64,000 bases of DNA, taken from the IMG/VR virus record IMGVR_UViG_3300031787_000016, positions 1-64,000 of that record; one strand, given 5' to 3'. Source of the stretch: a virus. The stretch's first letter is position 1. Each line of letters opens with the position of its first letter. Both the position numbers and the translations under genes were made by a program. Under the pieces are notes generated by a model that ran no database searches, was not told where the DNA came from, and saw only the letters and a program-made list of their open reading frames with translations. Below are positions 44,043-53,700 of the stretch, one piece after another.

Positions 44043-44488
44043 TATGGCTCTACTCCTCCACGCATATCAAATCGGTTAATTCCACGACCCATAATCTTCT
44101 TCTTATAATCCACAGGCTCCTCCATCATCCCTCCATATCCCTTAAAGGGGTCTTTGCGAAAACCTAAATACTCTGCATTAATTGCATAGTCTTCATTAGG
44201 TCTAACATCTGTAAATTGGTCAAAATTTGGTCTGGAAAGGTCGTCACTAGCACTTATTTTTCTAGGGTTTAATTTGCGTTCAGCTATTTTATTTCTTGCA
44301 GTTAACCCGTTATTGTAAGGTCGTTGCCAGCTAGCCAATGGGTCTGGATTTTCTTCATTTCTCATACTTCGGGCTTCATTGACATCCCATCTAGTAGCAT
44401 TAGCATCACCAGTAGTGTCTTTTTCCCAAGTTTTCTTTTTTAGTTTGTTGGCTTTACGAATAGTGCCAAAGTTAGCGAAGTGTTGCAT
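44042..44488 (-). CDS. Basic disordered protein with N-terminal HFANF
   Basis: 148 residues from ATG 44488, chosen because the protein then starts MQHFANFGTIRKANKLKKK, matching the FANF motif of other proteins; a longer start at 44531 would lie over the promoter. The rest is charged and probably disordered (DVNEARSMRNEENPDPLASW, ARNKIAERKLNPRKI). No ribosome site; a TATACT -10 lies ~30 bases upstream. Confidence 0.65.
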   Translation of the reverse strand: MQHFANFGTIRKANKLKKKTWEKDTTGDANATRWDVNEARSMRNEENPDPLASWQRPYNNGLTARNKIAERKLNPRKISASDDLSRPNFDQFTDVRPNEDYAINAEYLGFRKDPFKGYGGMMEEPVDYKKKIMGRGINRFDMRGGVEP

Positions 44489-44520
44489 AGTGGAAATTTT
44501 AAGTATGTTTCTAGTATACC

Positions 44521-44555
44521 TTCTTTTCTGCATACGAGCGACAGCGAGTGGTGGT
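44521..44555. repeat. TTTTCTGC-anchored repeat (copy C)
   Basis: TTCTTTTCTGC followed by ATACGAGCGACAGCGAGTGG, the same leader as copies A and B with a weaker inverted GAGCG/AGCGA part. It occupies the divergent promoter region. Confidence 0.5.
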
Positions 44556-44556
44556 A

Positions 44557-44567
44557 TGTGTTATTAT
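44557..44567 (+). promoter_or_regulatory. Extended -10 promoter
   Basis: TGTGTTATTAT, hexamer TATTAT, 26 bases before ATG 44593. Member of the plus-strand TGTGYTATANT set. Confidence 0.5.
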
Positions 44568-44592
44568 AGCAAGTAAACATATACCAAACAAT

Positions 44593-44898
44593 ATGACCTA
44601 CCCAATCTCGAAATTTGTCGAAGTAGCCGAAGCATTACGTGAAGAATACGAAAATGCTGAAGTTACATCGTCCGATACGTCAATTACAGTTACACGTACT
44701 ATTGTCTCTGAAGAAGGTGCTACCTATACTTACGGTATCGAGCTTACGCCTCCTGATACTGAATATGATGAAGAGCTTGTCGAATTGTATGTTGAGGACT
44801 TGTTTGAGTCGCTTTATGGCGAAGATGAGGACTATGAAGACGACGACGAGGAAAGCGATGACACTGAATATGATGAAAACGGTTATGTTATAGCCTAG
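44593..44898 (+). CDS. Small acidic protein
   Basis: 101 residues from ATG 44593. N-terminal alpha/beta part (SKFVEVAEALREEYENAEVT), then an extremely acidic C-terminus (GEDEDYEDDDEESDD). Acidic tails like this may mimic DNA or bind basic proteins, but function is unknown. A terminator follows. Confidence 0.7.
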   Translation: MTYPISKFVEVAEALREEYENAEVTSSDTSITVTRTIVSEEGATYTYGIELTPPDTEYDEELVELYVEDLFESLYGEDEDYEDDDEESDDTEYDENGYVIA

Positions 44899-44924
44899 TC
44901 GCTAGTTTGTATGCTCGATGCTTG

Positions 44925-44956
44925 ACCTCTGGTTGTAATGACTGGGGGTTTTTTGT
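44925..44956 (+). terminator. Terminator with G-U pairs
   Basis: CCTCTGGT pairs with ACTGGGGG (several wobbles) around TGTAATG, then TTTTTT. It separates the acidic gene from the control region of the winged-helix-like gene. Confidence 0.6.
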
Positions 44957-44958
44957 TA

Positions 44959-44976
44959 CTCAGTCGCCGTAGGGCT
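44959..44976 (+). repeat. 18-mer shared with 6758-6775
   Basis: CTCAGTCGCCGTAGGGCT, one mismatch to the other copy. 254 bases before ATG 45213. Confidence 0.7.
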
Positions 44977-45017
44977 AGAAGAGGGGATGTTCAATAAAAA
45001 TAATAATGTATAGGGAT

Positions 45018-45199
45018 GTACTAGGTAATCTCCCAAACCGATGTCTACAAACATTTTCAACTCTAGTACAGTTTTATATGTACTAATTGTGTACTAACGT
45101 TATATGCTTACAAACCTTGAATATCGTTCAAAGAATCAGTACATTTTTAAAAACTGTGTAAAAGTACTAATGTAAAGATGTGCTATAGTACTTTAGTAC
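45018..45199 (+). promoter_or_regulatory. Cluster of GTAC-centred sites before the second winged-helix-like gene
   Basis: Eight GTAC cores (45018, 45066, 45080, 45091, 45139, 45164, 45188, 45196), many as TGTACTA or its complement; less than one is expected by chance. Two neighbours are 11 bases apart, one helical turn. The extended -10 TGTGCTATAGT (45179-45189) overlaps the last pair. Reads as an operator or iteron array, in AT-rich DNA. Confidence 0.65.
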
Positions 45200-45212
45200 A
45201 TTAAAAAAGCTC

Positions 45213-45926
45213 ATGTCTAGAATAGCAACCACATTAACCAGAAGACCGCCAGACGTAGATATGTTGGTCACAATACTTCAGGAGTCAACACAAACTTCAG
45301 AAGCTACAAGACAAGCGGCTAATGAATTATTTGCATATTCATATAGTATGCAACAGCAGATAAATAAAAAACTAGACACTTTACTAAATACCCCAAGAGT
45401 CACAACCGCAGCCCTTTCCATGTGTTTCAACTTAGACCCTGAAATTTTAGAGGGTTTTACAGTTGAAGAAGTAGTGGATGAAAAGAAGAAAGATAAGGTG
45501 TGGAGAATTTTTCATAATGGCTCTAGTAGTTCTTCCGAAATTACAAAAGCTTACAACTCATTAAGACGAAAGCTGCTTAAACGTTTTGGGTTGGCTGAAA
45601 TAGATTTTAAAATGCTTTCGGAATCTATTATTCAGGCATACCACTGGAACGAAGATGAGGTCGAAGATGTAGACAATGTTTTATTAGACACAGCTATTAT
45701 TGAAACTGCCTACAATATAAACAAAAAATTTACTATACCCCAACTAAAACAAAAACTACCTAATATCAACAAGAAAACAAAAGATATTGAAGATTTACTT
45801 ATAACTAATGGTTGGGAGTATGTACAATACAAAAATTCTAGGGTAAAGTATTTCTTTAAAGATTTGCCGTTAGAGATTGAGCCTAAGAAAGTATATTTAC
45901 TAGAAGAAAACTATGACACAAACTGA
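45213..45926 (+). CDS. Winged-helix-like control protein (copy 2)
   Basis: 237 residues. The helical N-half (RRPPDVDMLVTILQESTQTS) and the C-terminal block FTIPQLKQKLPNINKKTKDI, EDLLITNGWEYVQYKNSRVK, YFFKD correspond to the winged-helix-like end of the gene at 7067. The upstream GTAC array suggests self-regulation or origin binding. A replication initiator is possible, but no initiator motif is recognised. Gene 45913 overlaps its end. Confidence 0.65.
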   Translation: MSRIATTLTRRPPDVDMLVTILQESTQTSEATRQAANELFAYSYSMQQQINKKLDTLLNTPRVTTAALSMCFNLDPEILEGFTVEEVVDEKKKDKVWRIFHNGSSSSSEITKAYNSLRRKLLKRFGLAEIDFKMLSESIIQAYHWNEDEVEDVDNVLLDTAIIETAYNINKKFTIPQLKQKLPNINKKTKDIEDLLITNGWEYVQYKNSRVKYFFKDLPLEIEPKKVYLLEENYDTN

Positions 45927-46269
45927 CAACCCACTATTCGACACCATCTTGGCATCAGGTGACATCACTAAACGAGCTAATCCTCAAGTGATGGACTGGA
46001 CAACCACCAAGTCCAAAGTACTAACCGAACTGAAGAAAAGACAAACGCAGTCAGGCTACTCCTGCGACATGATTATCATCGATGATGTGATTACCCCACC
46101 CCCAACACCAGAGCAAAAAGCAACTATGCTCAGATGGTATCAAGACCACTTGGACAGCAGAATCTTGAATGCTTTCCGTATCCCTGAAAGTGCTGTAAAA
46201 GGCTCTATAAGAGGTTCGGTGCTTTTCAATGAGGCTGAACTTACCAATTATCAAAACAAAGCCGTGTAA
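45913..46269 (+). CDS. Small protein of unknown function
   Basis: 118 residues; ATG lies 14 bases inside the previous gene. Contains helix SKVLTELKKRQTQSG, strand CDMIIIDDVITPPPTPEQKA and helix MLRWYQDHLD. No family recognised. Likely co-regulated with the winged-helix-like gene. Confidence 0.65.
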   Translation: MTQTDNPLFDTILASGDITKRANPQVMDWTTTKSKVLTELKKRQTQSGYSCDMIIIDDVITPPPTPEQKATMLRWYQDHLDSRILNAFRIPESAVKGSIRGSVLFNEAELTNYQNKAV

Positions 46270-46278
46270 GAAACTAAC

Positions 46279-46596
46279 ATGACTAGATACTATCCCGTAC
46301 TATCAGAATGCACTCTCGAAAACTGCGGAGCTTACGAGCGCTTTCAAGTAAACAAAATTGCAATTTGGCATCGCTACCTGCACAGTGGGAACATCATCTG
46401 GATTGCAGTATTTAAAGAGTTGGATGGTGTAGATATGGAATCCTCTAATGAAATTCACTACTGGTATAGTAAATGCCTAAAATCTTGGTATCTAAATCAA
46501 CGTTCTATTGGAGAACTTCCTCCAAGCGTAGAACGATGGTATCAAGACTATCTAAAGTCCAGACCCACCGCTACTAACCCATCTTCCGAAGTTTAG
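46279..46596 (+). CDS. Small protein of unknown function
   Basis: 105 residues, aromatic-rich (KIAIWHRYLHSGNIIWIAVF). Last gene of this plus-strand cassette, overlapping the convergent hub-like gene by 45 bases. No domain recognised. Confidence 0.65.
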   Translation: MTRYYPVLSECTLENCGAYERFQVNKIAIWHRYLHSGNIIWIAVFKELDGVDMESSNEIHYWYSKCLKSWYLNQRSIGELPPSVERWYQDYLKSRPTATNPSSEV

Positions 46597-49236
46597 GGGA
46601 ACATTATCTAAATTATTTCCGATGTGGTTAGGAAGCCCACTCACGTTAACAGTCGTCACCAACCCACCCTTGATGCTATTTAGCGCTGTAGCGGTCGTGC
46701 TAACTGATGTGAGTGTGACTGGCACTACTTCACCGAACGTGACGCTGACGGGCTGATTAAGCGCACCTCCGTTGATAATCTGCGTAGTGAACGTACTTGA
46801 CTTAGCTGCCCATTTTTGACCAAAGTACTGAAACACACTATTTGGCTTGATTGCGTTTTGTGTCCATGTAAATGACGTACTTAGACTTGCTCCATCAAAC
46901 ACATCTTTGTGCAGCTTGAATGTAGCGCCTTTAATTGCCTCCTGTATATTCTGCGCCCCAGTAATTGTCACATCGCTCAATATGTTGCGGTCACGCACAT
47001 TAGAGGTTAGATAGGTCAGCGAATCTTTAAGTCCATTTTTGTCTTGAACAGGGTTGAGTTGATTAACTGGTTTGCGTACTGTAGCGCTAGGAGGTCGCCC
47101 CAAAGCTGTACTAAAGCTTGAACTTTGTATGTTGCTTTTGAAGCTGGCATCGGCAACTGTGCGGATTGTTCCGTAGATTGAGTAGGAGTCGTCTTTGAAG
47201 CTGGCATCATTACTTGCAGTCGAATACGCTGGAACAGCCGAAGGGTCTTTTTTCTGTTGTGTCGGAATGACTTTGTTGATATCAATACTCGGCGGTACAC
47301 CCTGACCAATTACTGCATCATCAGGTACATTCATGTAACTGAAAGGACGGTAGTAAGTTCCACTATACAACTCGTTCTGATTAATCGAGCCTAACAAACC
47401 ATTGAGGTCATTGAAAGTTTCGTAAATCTTGTCAATATTCTGCTTAGTTGTCTTGCTTGGTCGAATCATGTAGCGAGTATGTTCGTAAACTTCCTCACCA
47501 GTGGTCAAGTAAATAGGATTCTTGCCCCAAAGCGAAGCAGCTTGGTCATTATACTCAGGATTCCCACTGACACCAGCAGAAATTGAATATCTCGACTTAC
47601 TGACTATCATCAAATTAGGAACCCAGTCAGGACTAGGGAAAAGTACGGCTACAGGGTCTTGAGTGCTAGGTGAGTTAGGCAATTGAGCTTTAGGGATATA
47701 CTCGACGTTCCAATCAACTTTGTCGCCATCTTTGTAGTATTTACTGAATGGCTCTATGAAATAATCTACGCGCTCAGTGATAGGAATTTTGCGATACAAG
47801 AAGCTCTCAAGTTTGCATTTGGCTTTGTATACCTCAAGATAGTAATATTGAAGGCTTACAATATCATTTGCAATCTGATTACCAATTTGCAAAAGATAAA
47901 CAAGATTGATATATGCCTGAATACTGCCTTGAGTCCAGTTAGCTGCATCTTCATTAGCAAAACGCTTAATAGTCCATCCTTCAGTCTGCTCAGCTATCAA
48001 TACTTGTGAATTACAGTTAAGGAGGTAGTCAAATTGTGCAGGAACTTCAATTTTTACATAATTGCCAAAAGCATCAAGAACCTGTGGCTTGATATCGAGT
48101 TCGAGAGGCTGATAAATAAAATTAGTTTGCTTGATGCTAGTGACTCGCCACACAATAGGACGCGCAAAAATATTAGTACCCACCATCCCCATAGCTTGAT
48201 TGACAAGGTTTCCCAGCAGCCCTTTAAGTGCATTAGCTTGTTGGGAAGGATTACTTTGCATCCTATCAAGAATTGAATAGTCTAGATTGACTGGTGCTAG
48301 TGGGTTGCTAACCAATTCGAGAGCCGAATGACTAAAACCATAAGTGCCAGATATTTCCGAGTTAGGTTGTCCATATTTGTACAAAGTAATCTTGAATTGC
48401 TTACTCAAACCACCATTGTCAACAAATATACTGAGGTCGCGAGGAACTAAGCTGCCATCACCAACTTCTATTGGAGGTAAGTGAGGATTGGGGTCGCCTT
48501 CGTAAAGCACGTACTCATCATCGGTAACTTGGACGTAAGTATTTTGCAGTCCATAGTTAGTGCCGCCATTCCAATTGAGCAGCGTATTTTTGTAACAAGG
48601 TGTCTCGTTATCTGTCAGAGTAATTTCAGTAAGAGGCGCAGCCGTGATTGACCGCCCAGAACCAAGTGCAACGTAATCGATACCAGACTGTGAGTAAACA
48701 GCTACTTTGGCATCAAGGACGCTTCGCTCAGCCAGAAAAGAACTGAGTGTGAAAAAATCTGTGTTAGCTGGTCGGTATGGAAGATTAACAAAACCACTTA
48801 GCCCTGAAATTGGACATCTGATACCAGTGAAAGCCGCTACCTGAGACAGAAGCGAAATCAAAGGGAAGCGGTAGAACTGCTCACCGATAATTTGAGCCGA
48901 ACGCCCATAAGCCAAAACAAACTTAGCAGTATTAATTCCTTTTTCAGTAAAAAGCTTGCTGACATGAGAGTAGCTGAGCGAAACTTCGTACCGAACCGAC
49001 ACATTACCGACTTTTTGTACTTGAGGTGATTCTTTGTAGCTGTAGTTGGTCAGATAGAAATTGTAGTTGCCAAATGTCAAATCACTTCCTAATGTTGGCA
49101 CTTCATCTAGAGTCACCACGTAAATGACGGCAGAAAGAGATGGAGGCTGGTCAAGCTCCTGATTTAGCGTGTAAGTACCTACAACGGCTCTAAGAGGATT
49201 TTCGGCGCTACTGGAGAGATTTGAGACTAAGGACAC
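46552..49236 (-). CDS. Tail hub/baseplate-like protein
   Basis: 894 residues, GTG start overlapping the previous gene's stop. N-terminal half is beta-rich with FGNYNFYLTNYSYKESPQVQ and ISLLSQVAAFTGIRCPISGL, and DFFTLSSFLAERSVLDAKVA, the layout of a gp27-like hub domain. C-terminal ~250 residues are Ser/Thr-rich beta. Position at the end of the tail operon, after the tape measure and small distal proteins, supports a hub or central baseplate role. Motif evidence is weak. Confidence 0.55.
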   Translation of the reverse strand: MSLVSNLSSSAENPLRAVVGTYTLNQELDQPPSLSAVIYVVTLDEVPTLGSDLTFGNYNFYLTNYSYKESPQVQKVGNVSVRYEVSLSYSHVSKLFTEKGINTAKFVLAYGRSAQIIGEQFYRFPLISLLSQVAAFTGIRCPISGLSGFVNLPYRPANTDFFTLSSFLAERSVLDAKVAVYSQSGIDYVALGSGRSITAAPLTEITLTDNETPCYKNTLLNWNGGTNYGLQNTYVQVTDDEYVLYEGDPNPHLPPIEVGDGSLVPRDLSIFVDNGGLSKQFKITLYKYGQPNSEISGTYGFSHSALELVSNPLAPVNLDYSILDRMQSNPSQQANALKGLLGNLVNQAMGMVGTNIFARPIVWRVTSIKQTNFIYQPLELDIKPQVLDAFGNYVKIEVPAQFDYLLNCNSQVLIAEQTEGWTIKRFANEDAANWTQGSIQAYINLVYLLQIGNQIANDIVSLQYYYLEVYKAKCKLESFLYRKIPITERVDYFIEPFSKYYKDGDKVDWNVEYIPKAQLPNSPSTQDPVAVLFPSPDWVPNLMIVSKSRYSISAGVSGNPEYNDQAASLWGKNPIYLTTGEEVYEHTRYMIRPSKTTKQNIDKIYETFNDLNGLLGSINQNELYSGTYYRPFSYMNVPDDAVIGQGVPPSIDINKVIPTQQKKDPSAVPAYSTASNDASFKDDSYSIYGTIRTVADASFKSNIQSSSFSTALGRPPSATVRKPVNQLNPVQDKNGLKDSLTYLTSNVRDRNILSDVTITGAQNIQEAIKGATFKLHKDVFDGASLSTSFTWTQNAIKPNSVFQYFGQKWAAKSSTFTTQIINGGALNQPVSVTFGEVVPVTLTSVSTTATALNSIKGGLVTTVNVSGLPNHIGNNLDNVPLNFGRWVSSGGSGL

Positions 49237-49886
49237 AATAATATATCCCCCTGCGAAGCGAAGAAACTATTTGGTGAAAACTTCAGGAACTTGTCATATC
49301 GGTAAACTTGCCCGTAATAACTGACGCTCTCAGCATCACCAGCCGCCCCTACTAACCTGAGCAATTTCTTTTTCTGCACAAGCGAAGCGAATCCGAGAAA
49401 TGGTAAGAGTATGTCAAAGTCAAGTCGTATTTTGATGGTTGTGCGGTCAGTAATGGGTAGTCCTTTAATGTCAGATACTTTATAGGAAGTCGTATCTTTG
49501 TCTTTGTAAATAATTGCGTTGGGATAGTAATTGACCCAATCTAAATCTTTGTGGCTATTTAAGTCAGAAAAATAGAAGTCAAGAGTGGCGGTTTTTGAAG
49601 TCGGAAAGTCGCCAGTTGTCAGATAATAGCAAGCATTGAGGTCAGGTGTAGCGAAACGAGAGCCTGAGTTGTTGTATCCATCAGCACCAAGAGCTACAAA
49701 GTTGAAACCAACAAGAAAAGGCAACTTGGACTTCTGGTCGAAATGGATTGCAGTTAGATACGCAGCTTGAGCCGTGTATTGGTCAAGATTAACAGTATTA
49801 GTCGTTTCACTTGTGTATGGTGACACAGATGTACCTCCAACCCAAGTTGGCAATCGTTTGGGTGTATCTTGAAATAGTTTCCACAC
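49227..49886 (-). CDS. Distal tail-type protein
   Basis: 219 residues, GTG start. Beta-rich (AAYLTAIHFDQKSKLPFLVG, FVALGADGYNNSGSRFATPD). Upstream of the hub-like gene and downstream of two small tail genes. A distal-tail or baseplate assignment is from order only. It contains a TTTTCTGC-type repeat (49370). Confidence 0.5.
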   Translation of the reverse strand: MWKLFQDTPKRLPTWVGGTSVSPYTSETTNTVNLDQYTAQAAYLTAIHFDQKSKLPFLVGFNFVALGADGYNNSGSRFATPDLNACYYLTTGDFPTSKTATLDFYFSDLNSHKDLDWVNYYPNAIIYKDKDTTSYKVSDIKGLPITDRTTIKIRLDFDILLPFLGFASLVQKKKLLRLVGAAGDAESVSYYGQVYRYDKFLKFSPNSFFASQGDILLCP

Positions 49887-49891
49887 GCTAG

Positions 49892-50260
49892 TTAACTCAC
49901 TGCAAATTCTGGATTGTTAAATTCTACTGCTGTGAGAGTGTAGTTTCGATAGCACTCTGATGAACCGACAATATAGATGCCACTGTAATCAATTGCTGTC
50001 ACTATCCAAGTTTGTCCTCGAAATGAGAACAATTGAGTGCCAAATTGTTGTAAAGAGGGTTTTTGAAAGGGAATATCAGCTACTTTCATGCCTTCAAAAT
50101 TTATCGTAACTGTCTCGTAAGTTACAGCACCAGCAAGCAAGCTAGAGCCATTGAGCAGAAAGAAAGCATTGGCATTCTGAGCATTAATTTTCCCAAAAGA
50201 AACCGCACCCGATTTTAACGGATAGCCAAAAAGCTTCTCTTGGGAATAACTAAGACCCAC
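49892..50260 (-). CDS. Small tail protein, unknown
   Basis: 122 residues, GTG start. Sequence begins MGLSYSQEKLFGYPLKSGAV, closely matching the start of the next gene upstream (MALNVQQTKLYGIPVPSDKI), so the two may be diverged duplicates. Beta-rich. Tail or baseplate component by position. Confidence 0.6.
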   Translation of the reverse strand: MGLSYSQEKLFGYPLKSGAVSFGKINAQNANAFFLLNGSSLLAGAVTYETVTINFEGMKVADIPFQKPSLQQFGTQLFSFRGQTWIVTAIDYSGIYIVGSSECYRNYTLTAVEFNNPEFAVS

Positions 50261-50265
50261 TAGGA

Positions 50266-50673
50266 TTACCCAATCTTAGAGCGATATTCGTTGGTAACGA
50301 AAGTAACGGGGAAGCTCTTGAGAGATTCATCACTTGCCCCAACTCGGATACCACCTTTTTCTTCAAAGGAGAAAGGGTATAGGGTGTACTCACGGTAAGT
50401 TTGACCACCTACCAATCCAGTTCCTGCGGTCAAGTTTACTTGGTTAAGCAACATGGCTTCAGAGTTGGCGTTTGCATCAGCTTTGATTTCTTGCACTTTA
50501 GTAAGGGAGATACCTCCAAAATCAAAAGTCCAAGTAACAGCAACTACCGATGCGCCGATAGAGAAGTCACCTAAGTTGGCGATGGTACTATCGATTGCCA
50601 GTTCCCCAGCCGTAATTTTGTCCGAAGGTACAGGGATGCCGTACAGCTTAGTTTGTTGAACGTTTAATGCCAT
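50266..50673 (-). CDS. Small tail protein, unknown
   Basis: 135 residues. N-terminal phrase QQTKLYGIPVPSDK resembles that of the 122-residue gene downstream. Beta-rich (YREYTLYPFSFEEKGGIRVG). First gene after the tape measure in transcription order; tail-tip or distal-tail role likely. Confidence 0.6.
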   Translation of the reverse strand: MALNVQQTKLYGIPVPSDKITAGELAIDSTIANLGDFSIGASVVAVTWTFDFGGISLTKVQEIKADANANSEAMLLNQVNLTAGTGLVGGQTYREYTLYPFSFEEKGGIRVGASDESLKSFPVTFVTNEYRSKIG

Positions 50674-50735
50674 AGTTGTTTTTCTTCACTGTTTTACTTG
50701 ATTATATCACTTGAGACAGATTGACAAATTTTGCA

Positions 50736-53700
50736 CTAAACTCCAAAAGCAGTCTTAGATAAATCAAGGAACGCTTTGCCAAAACCAGTAAGAGCTTTTT
50801 CAATAACGTCACCACTTTTACCGACAGCAGCGCCAACTTTATTCAAGCTGTCACCTCCAAACGTAGTCTTTACCCCGTCGATAGTTATAGAATTATTTAC
50901 TACAACTCTAAGGTCTGTTGTATTGCCAACTGAGCTAGCGGTTTGAGGCTTGTTAGGAGAAGCATCGCGGAAATCATTAGTAATCTTGCGAGTCTCTTTG
51001 TTTATTTGGTCTTGAAGTTGCTGTGCTTGTTGTTGAACAGAATCTCTAGTGCTACCCCCAATAGTTTGTAGTTGTCTTTGGGTTGCCTCGAAGTCTGCTC
51101 CAAAGGGTGTTCGGTTAGTAATATTTTGAATAGGCTGTTGAGTAGCAAAACCAGTACTTAGCGCAGTACCTACTTCTTTTATGGAAATCAATCCAGCAGA
51201 GGGGTTTCGTTGTGCAATATCAAGAATCTGACTCTGACCATTCAAACCAATGTTGTTGATTTTGCTGAAAGTGTCTTGCTTAACAAAGCTTTGCGTCTCT
51301 CTATTCAAAGCTAGTGAACCAAGAGTCTGCTTCTGAGCGTCAGCGATGTTTTTGGGAATATCACCGATGAATTTATTTACACCGCTAATGTCACCAACTT
51401 GAATACCGCTACTTGGGTCAAGCTTAGAAACCAGTACCGATAGCAATTTAGTCTGAGTCAACGCATTGACCAGCATTGTCTCTTCAGTTTTTAGTTGTTG
51501 CTCTTGAACTTGAAGTGTGTTGAGTTCTTTTTCACCAGCACGACCAGCTTCATTCTTGTCAGCTTGAGTTTTCTCAATAGTCGCAAGAATTTCGTTACGA
51601 CCAATTAGCGCAGCAGCCGCAGGATTGTTTTGCCCGAACAAACCAAGAACTGACGAACTGAATCCTCTCGTAGCTTGATTGCTTTGGACTGTGGAAGCCT
51701 CTCTACGTCCTTGCAAGTCTAATCGGGCATTAGCTAGTGTTGCGACCTTCTCAAGCTTGTCAGCGCCTTCTTTGGTAATGGCATTGAAACGTTCCATAGT
51801 GGCATTAAGCCCTTCAAGAATCGTGCGTTGCTTTACATACTGAACATCGCGGTCATATTCAATTTGAGCAGACTTAAGTTGTTTACTAAGGTCTTTCTCG
51901 GCTTTGTTTAAATCTGGGTCTGAACGTCCTTGTTTTAGGGCATCTAGCTCTGCTGCTGCAACTCTGTCTCTGGTAGCTCTGAGAGTGTTTACCTTAGCTG
52001 CTGATTTAGAGATGTCCTTGTTAGCATCTATCAGAATTTGGTTTAGCTTGTCACCAAACTTGGAACCAATATTGCTGAAAACCGCACCTAGCGAAGAGGC
52101 AGAAAAGAGAGATGAGGCAGTAGAACCCAGCGAACTGAATGCGTCGCCAACCCCCTTAGAGATATCAACGAGACGTTGTTGACCAGCAAAACTTGCGTCT
52201 ATGGCAGCTTCGTTACGTGCAATAGTCTCGGATAGTGCGCCAATCTCTTGTTTGAGGCGATTTGCGACAACTGTAAACTTGAGGTCTTCTTCTGCTTGCT
52301 TGACGACTTTCTTGGCACTTTCGATGTCGATGTTGGCAACGCGCTCTTTTAGTTGGTCAGCACCACCAGTAATATTGTTTTTAGTTGTATTTGCGTTAGC
52401 TATATTGGTTTGCAATGCCTGTTGCTCTGCTTTAATTTGAGCAGCAGCATCAAAATAAGCTTTACGAATAGCTTCGGAACCAGAATTTCTAGCTGCTTCG
52501 GTATCTATAAACTGAGTACCATTCGCATCTTTACCAATAAGCTTGGAAAGTTTAGCAGCTACCGAATCATTTGCAACATTTTTTGTAAGTTCTGGTAAGG
52601 TATCTATAGGAATTATAGAAGTAGATTCTTTTGTAAATCTATCAAACTCTTCTTTAAAAAGAGATAATTTCAACTGCTCTAAAGATGCAGGGTCAATCTT
52701 AAAAAATCCTTCCTGAGTCTTACTTTCACTTTCTTTCAACTTCTCTTGATTCAACCGTATAGTTTTATCAGCTTCCGCTTTTTTATTTGCAACATCTTTG
52801 CTACTTGCTAAATCAATAGCTGAATCGATGCCAAACTTAGATTGAGCGTCTTTACCAGATATTTTGCCGTTCGTAAGTACTGACTGTAATAGTTGTGTTC
52901 TATTACCTACTTCTGCTTTAGCTGCCTCAACAATATTACGCTTAGTGATTTCTTCTTCCCGCGCCGATATAGCCAAAGATTCTTGCTTGACTGACAATTC
53001 TTTTTCTGCTGCCGCAAGTTTTGCTTGCGCTAGTGATACGCTGAAGGAGCCGAACTTGCTTTCTTGCGAAAACAAAGAGACGATGTTTTTCTGTACATCC
53101 AGCAGTTGCTGATTGAAAGTCAGTACTTGCTTGCGCTTACCAAGCTCTTCAGTAATTTGCCCAGAGTTCTTGATATTAAAAGCCTCAGCGCTTAAGTCTG
53201 CAATCTTACTTAGTGTGTTTGCATACTCAACAGCATCAATATTAGGTTTATCTAACCCTGCTTTTAACGTAGCTATGTTCTTCTGTATAGACTGCAAATT
53301 ACGTGCAGTTGCTTGACCTATAGCTTCACCTCCAACTGCCCCTAGACCAGATAACGTAGAGAATAGTTTGGTGTAAGAATTAGCAATTGCAGTGTTGTAA
53401 CCAATTGCTTTTTCTGCAACAACTTTGAAAGCGTTGTCAGTAGCTTTTTGCAACAAAGGATTAGAAGCAATGACTTGAGTTGCCTTGGCTTCTTTTGTAA
53501 TGCGCTGAAGAGCATCTAATGCACCTTGAGGGTCTAAGTCGGCTTGTACTTCGATACTTTGAAGAGAATCTTTTATCTGAGAATTTAGCTGACTCAAAAT
53601 ATTAACATCTACTTTAGATATGTCAATAGTATCTACCGTGAACACAGTATCAAGAGTTTTCTTCAAATCAGCAAACTGAGCATTAGCAGAGCTTCTAGCC

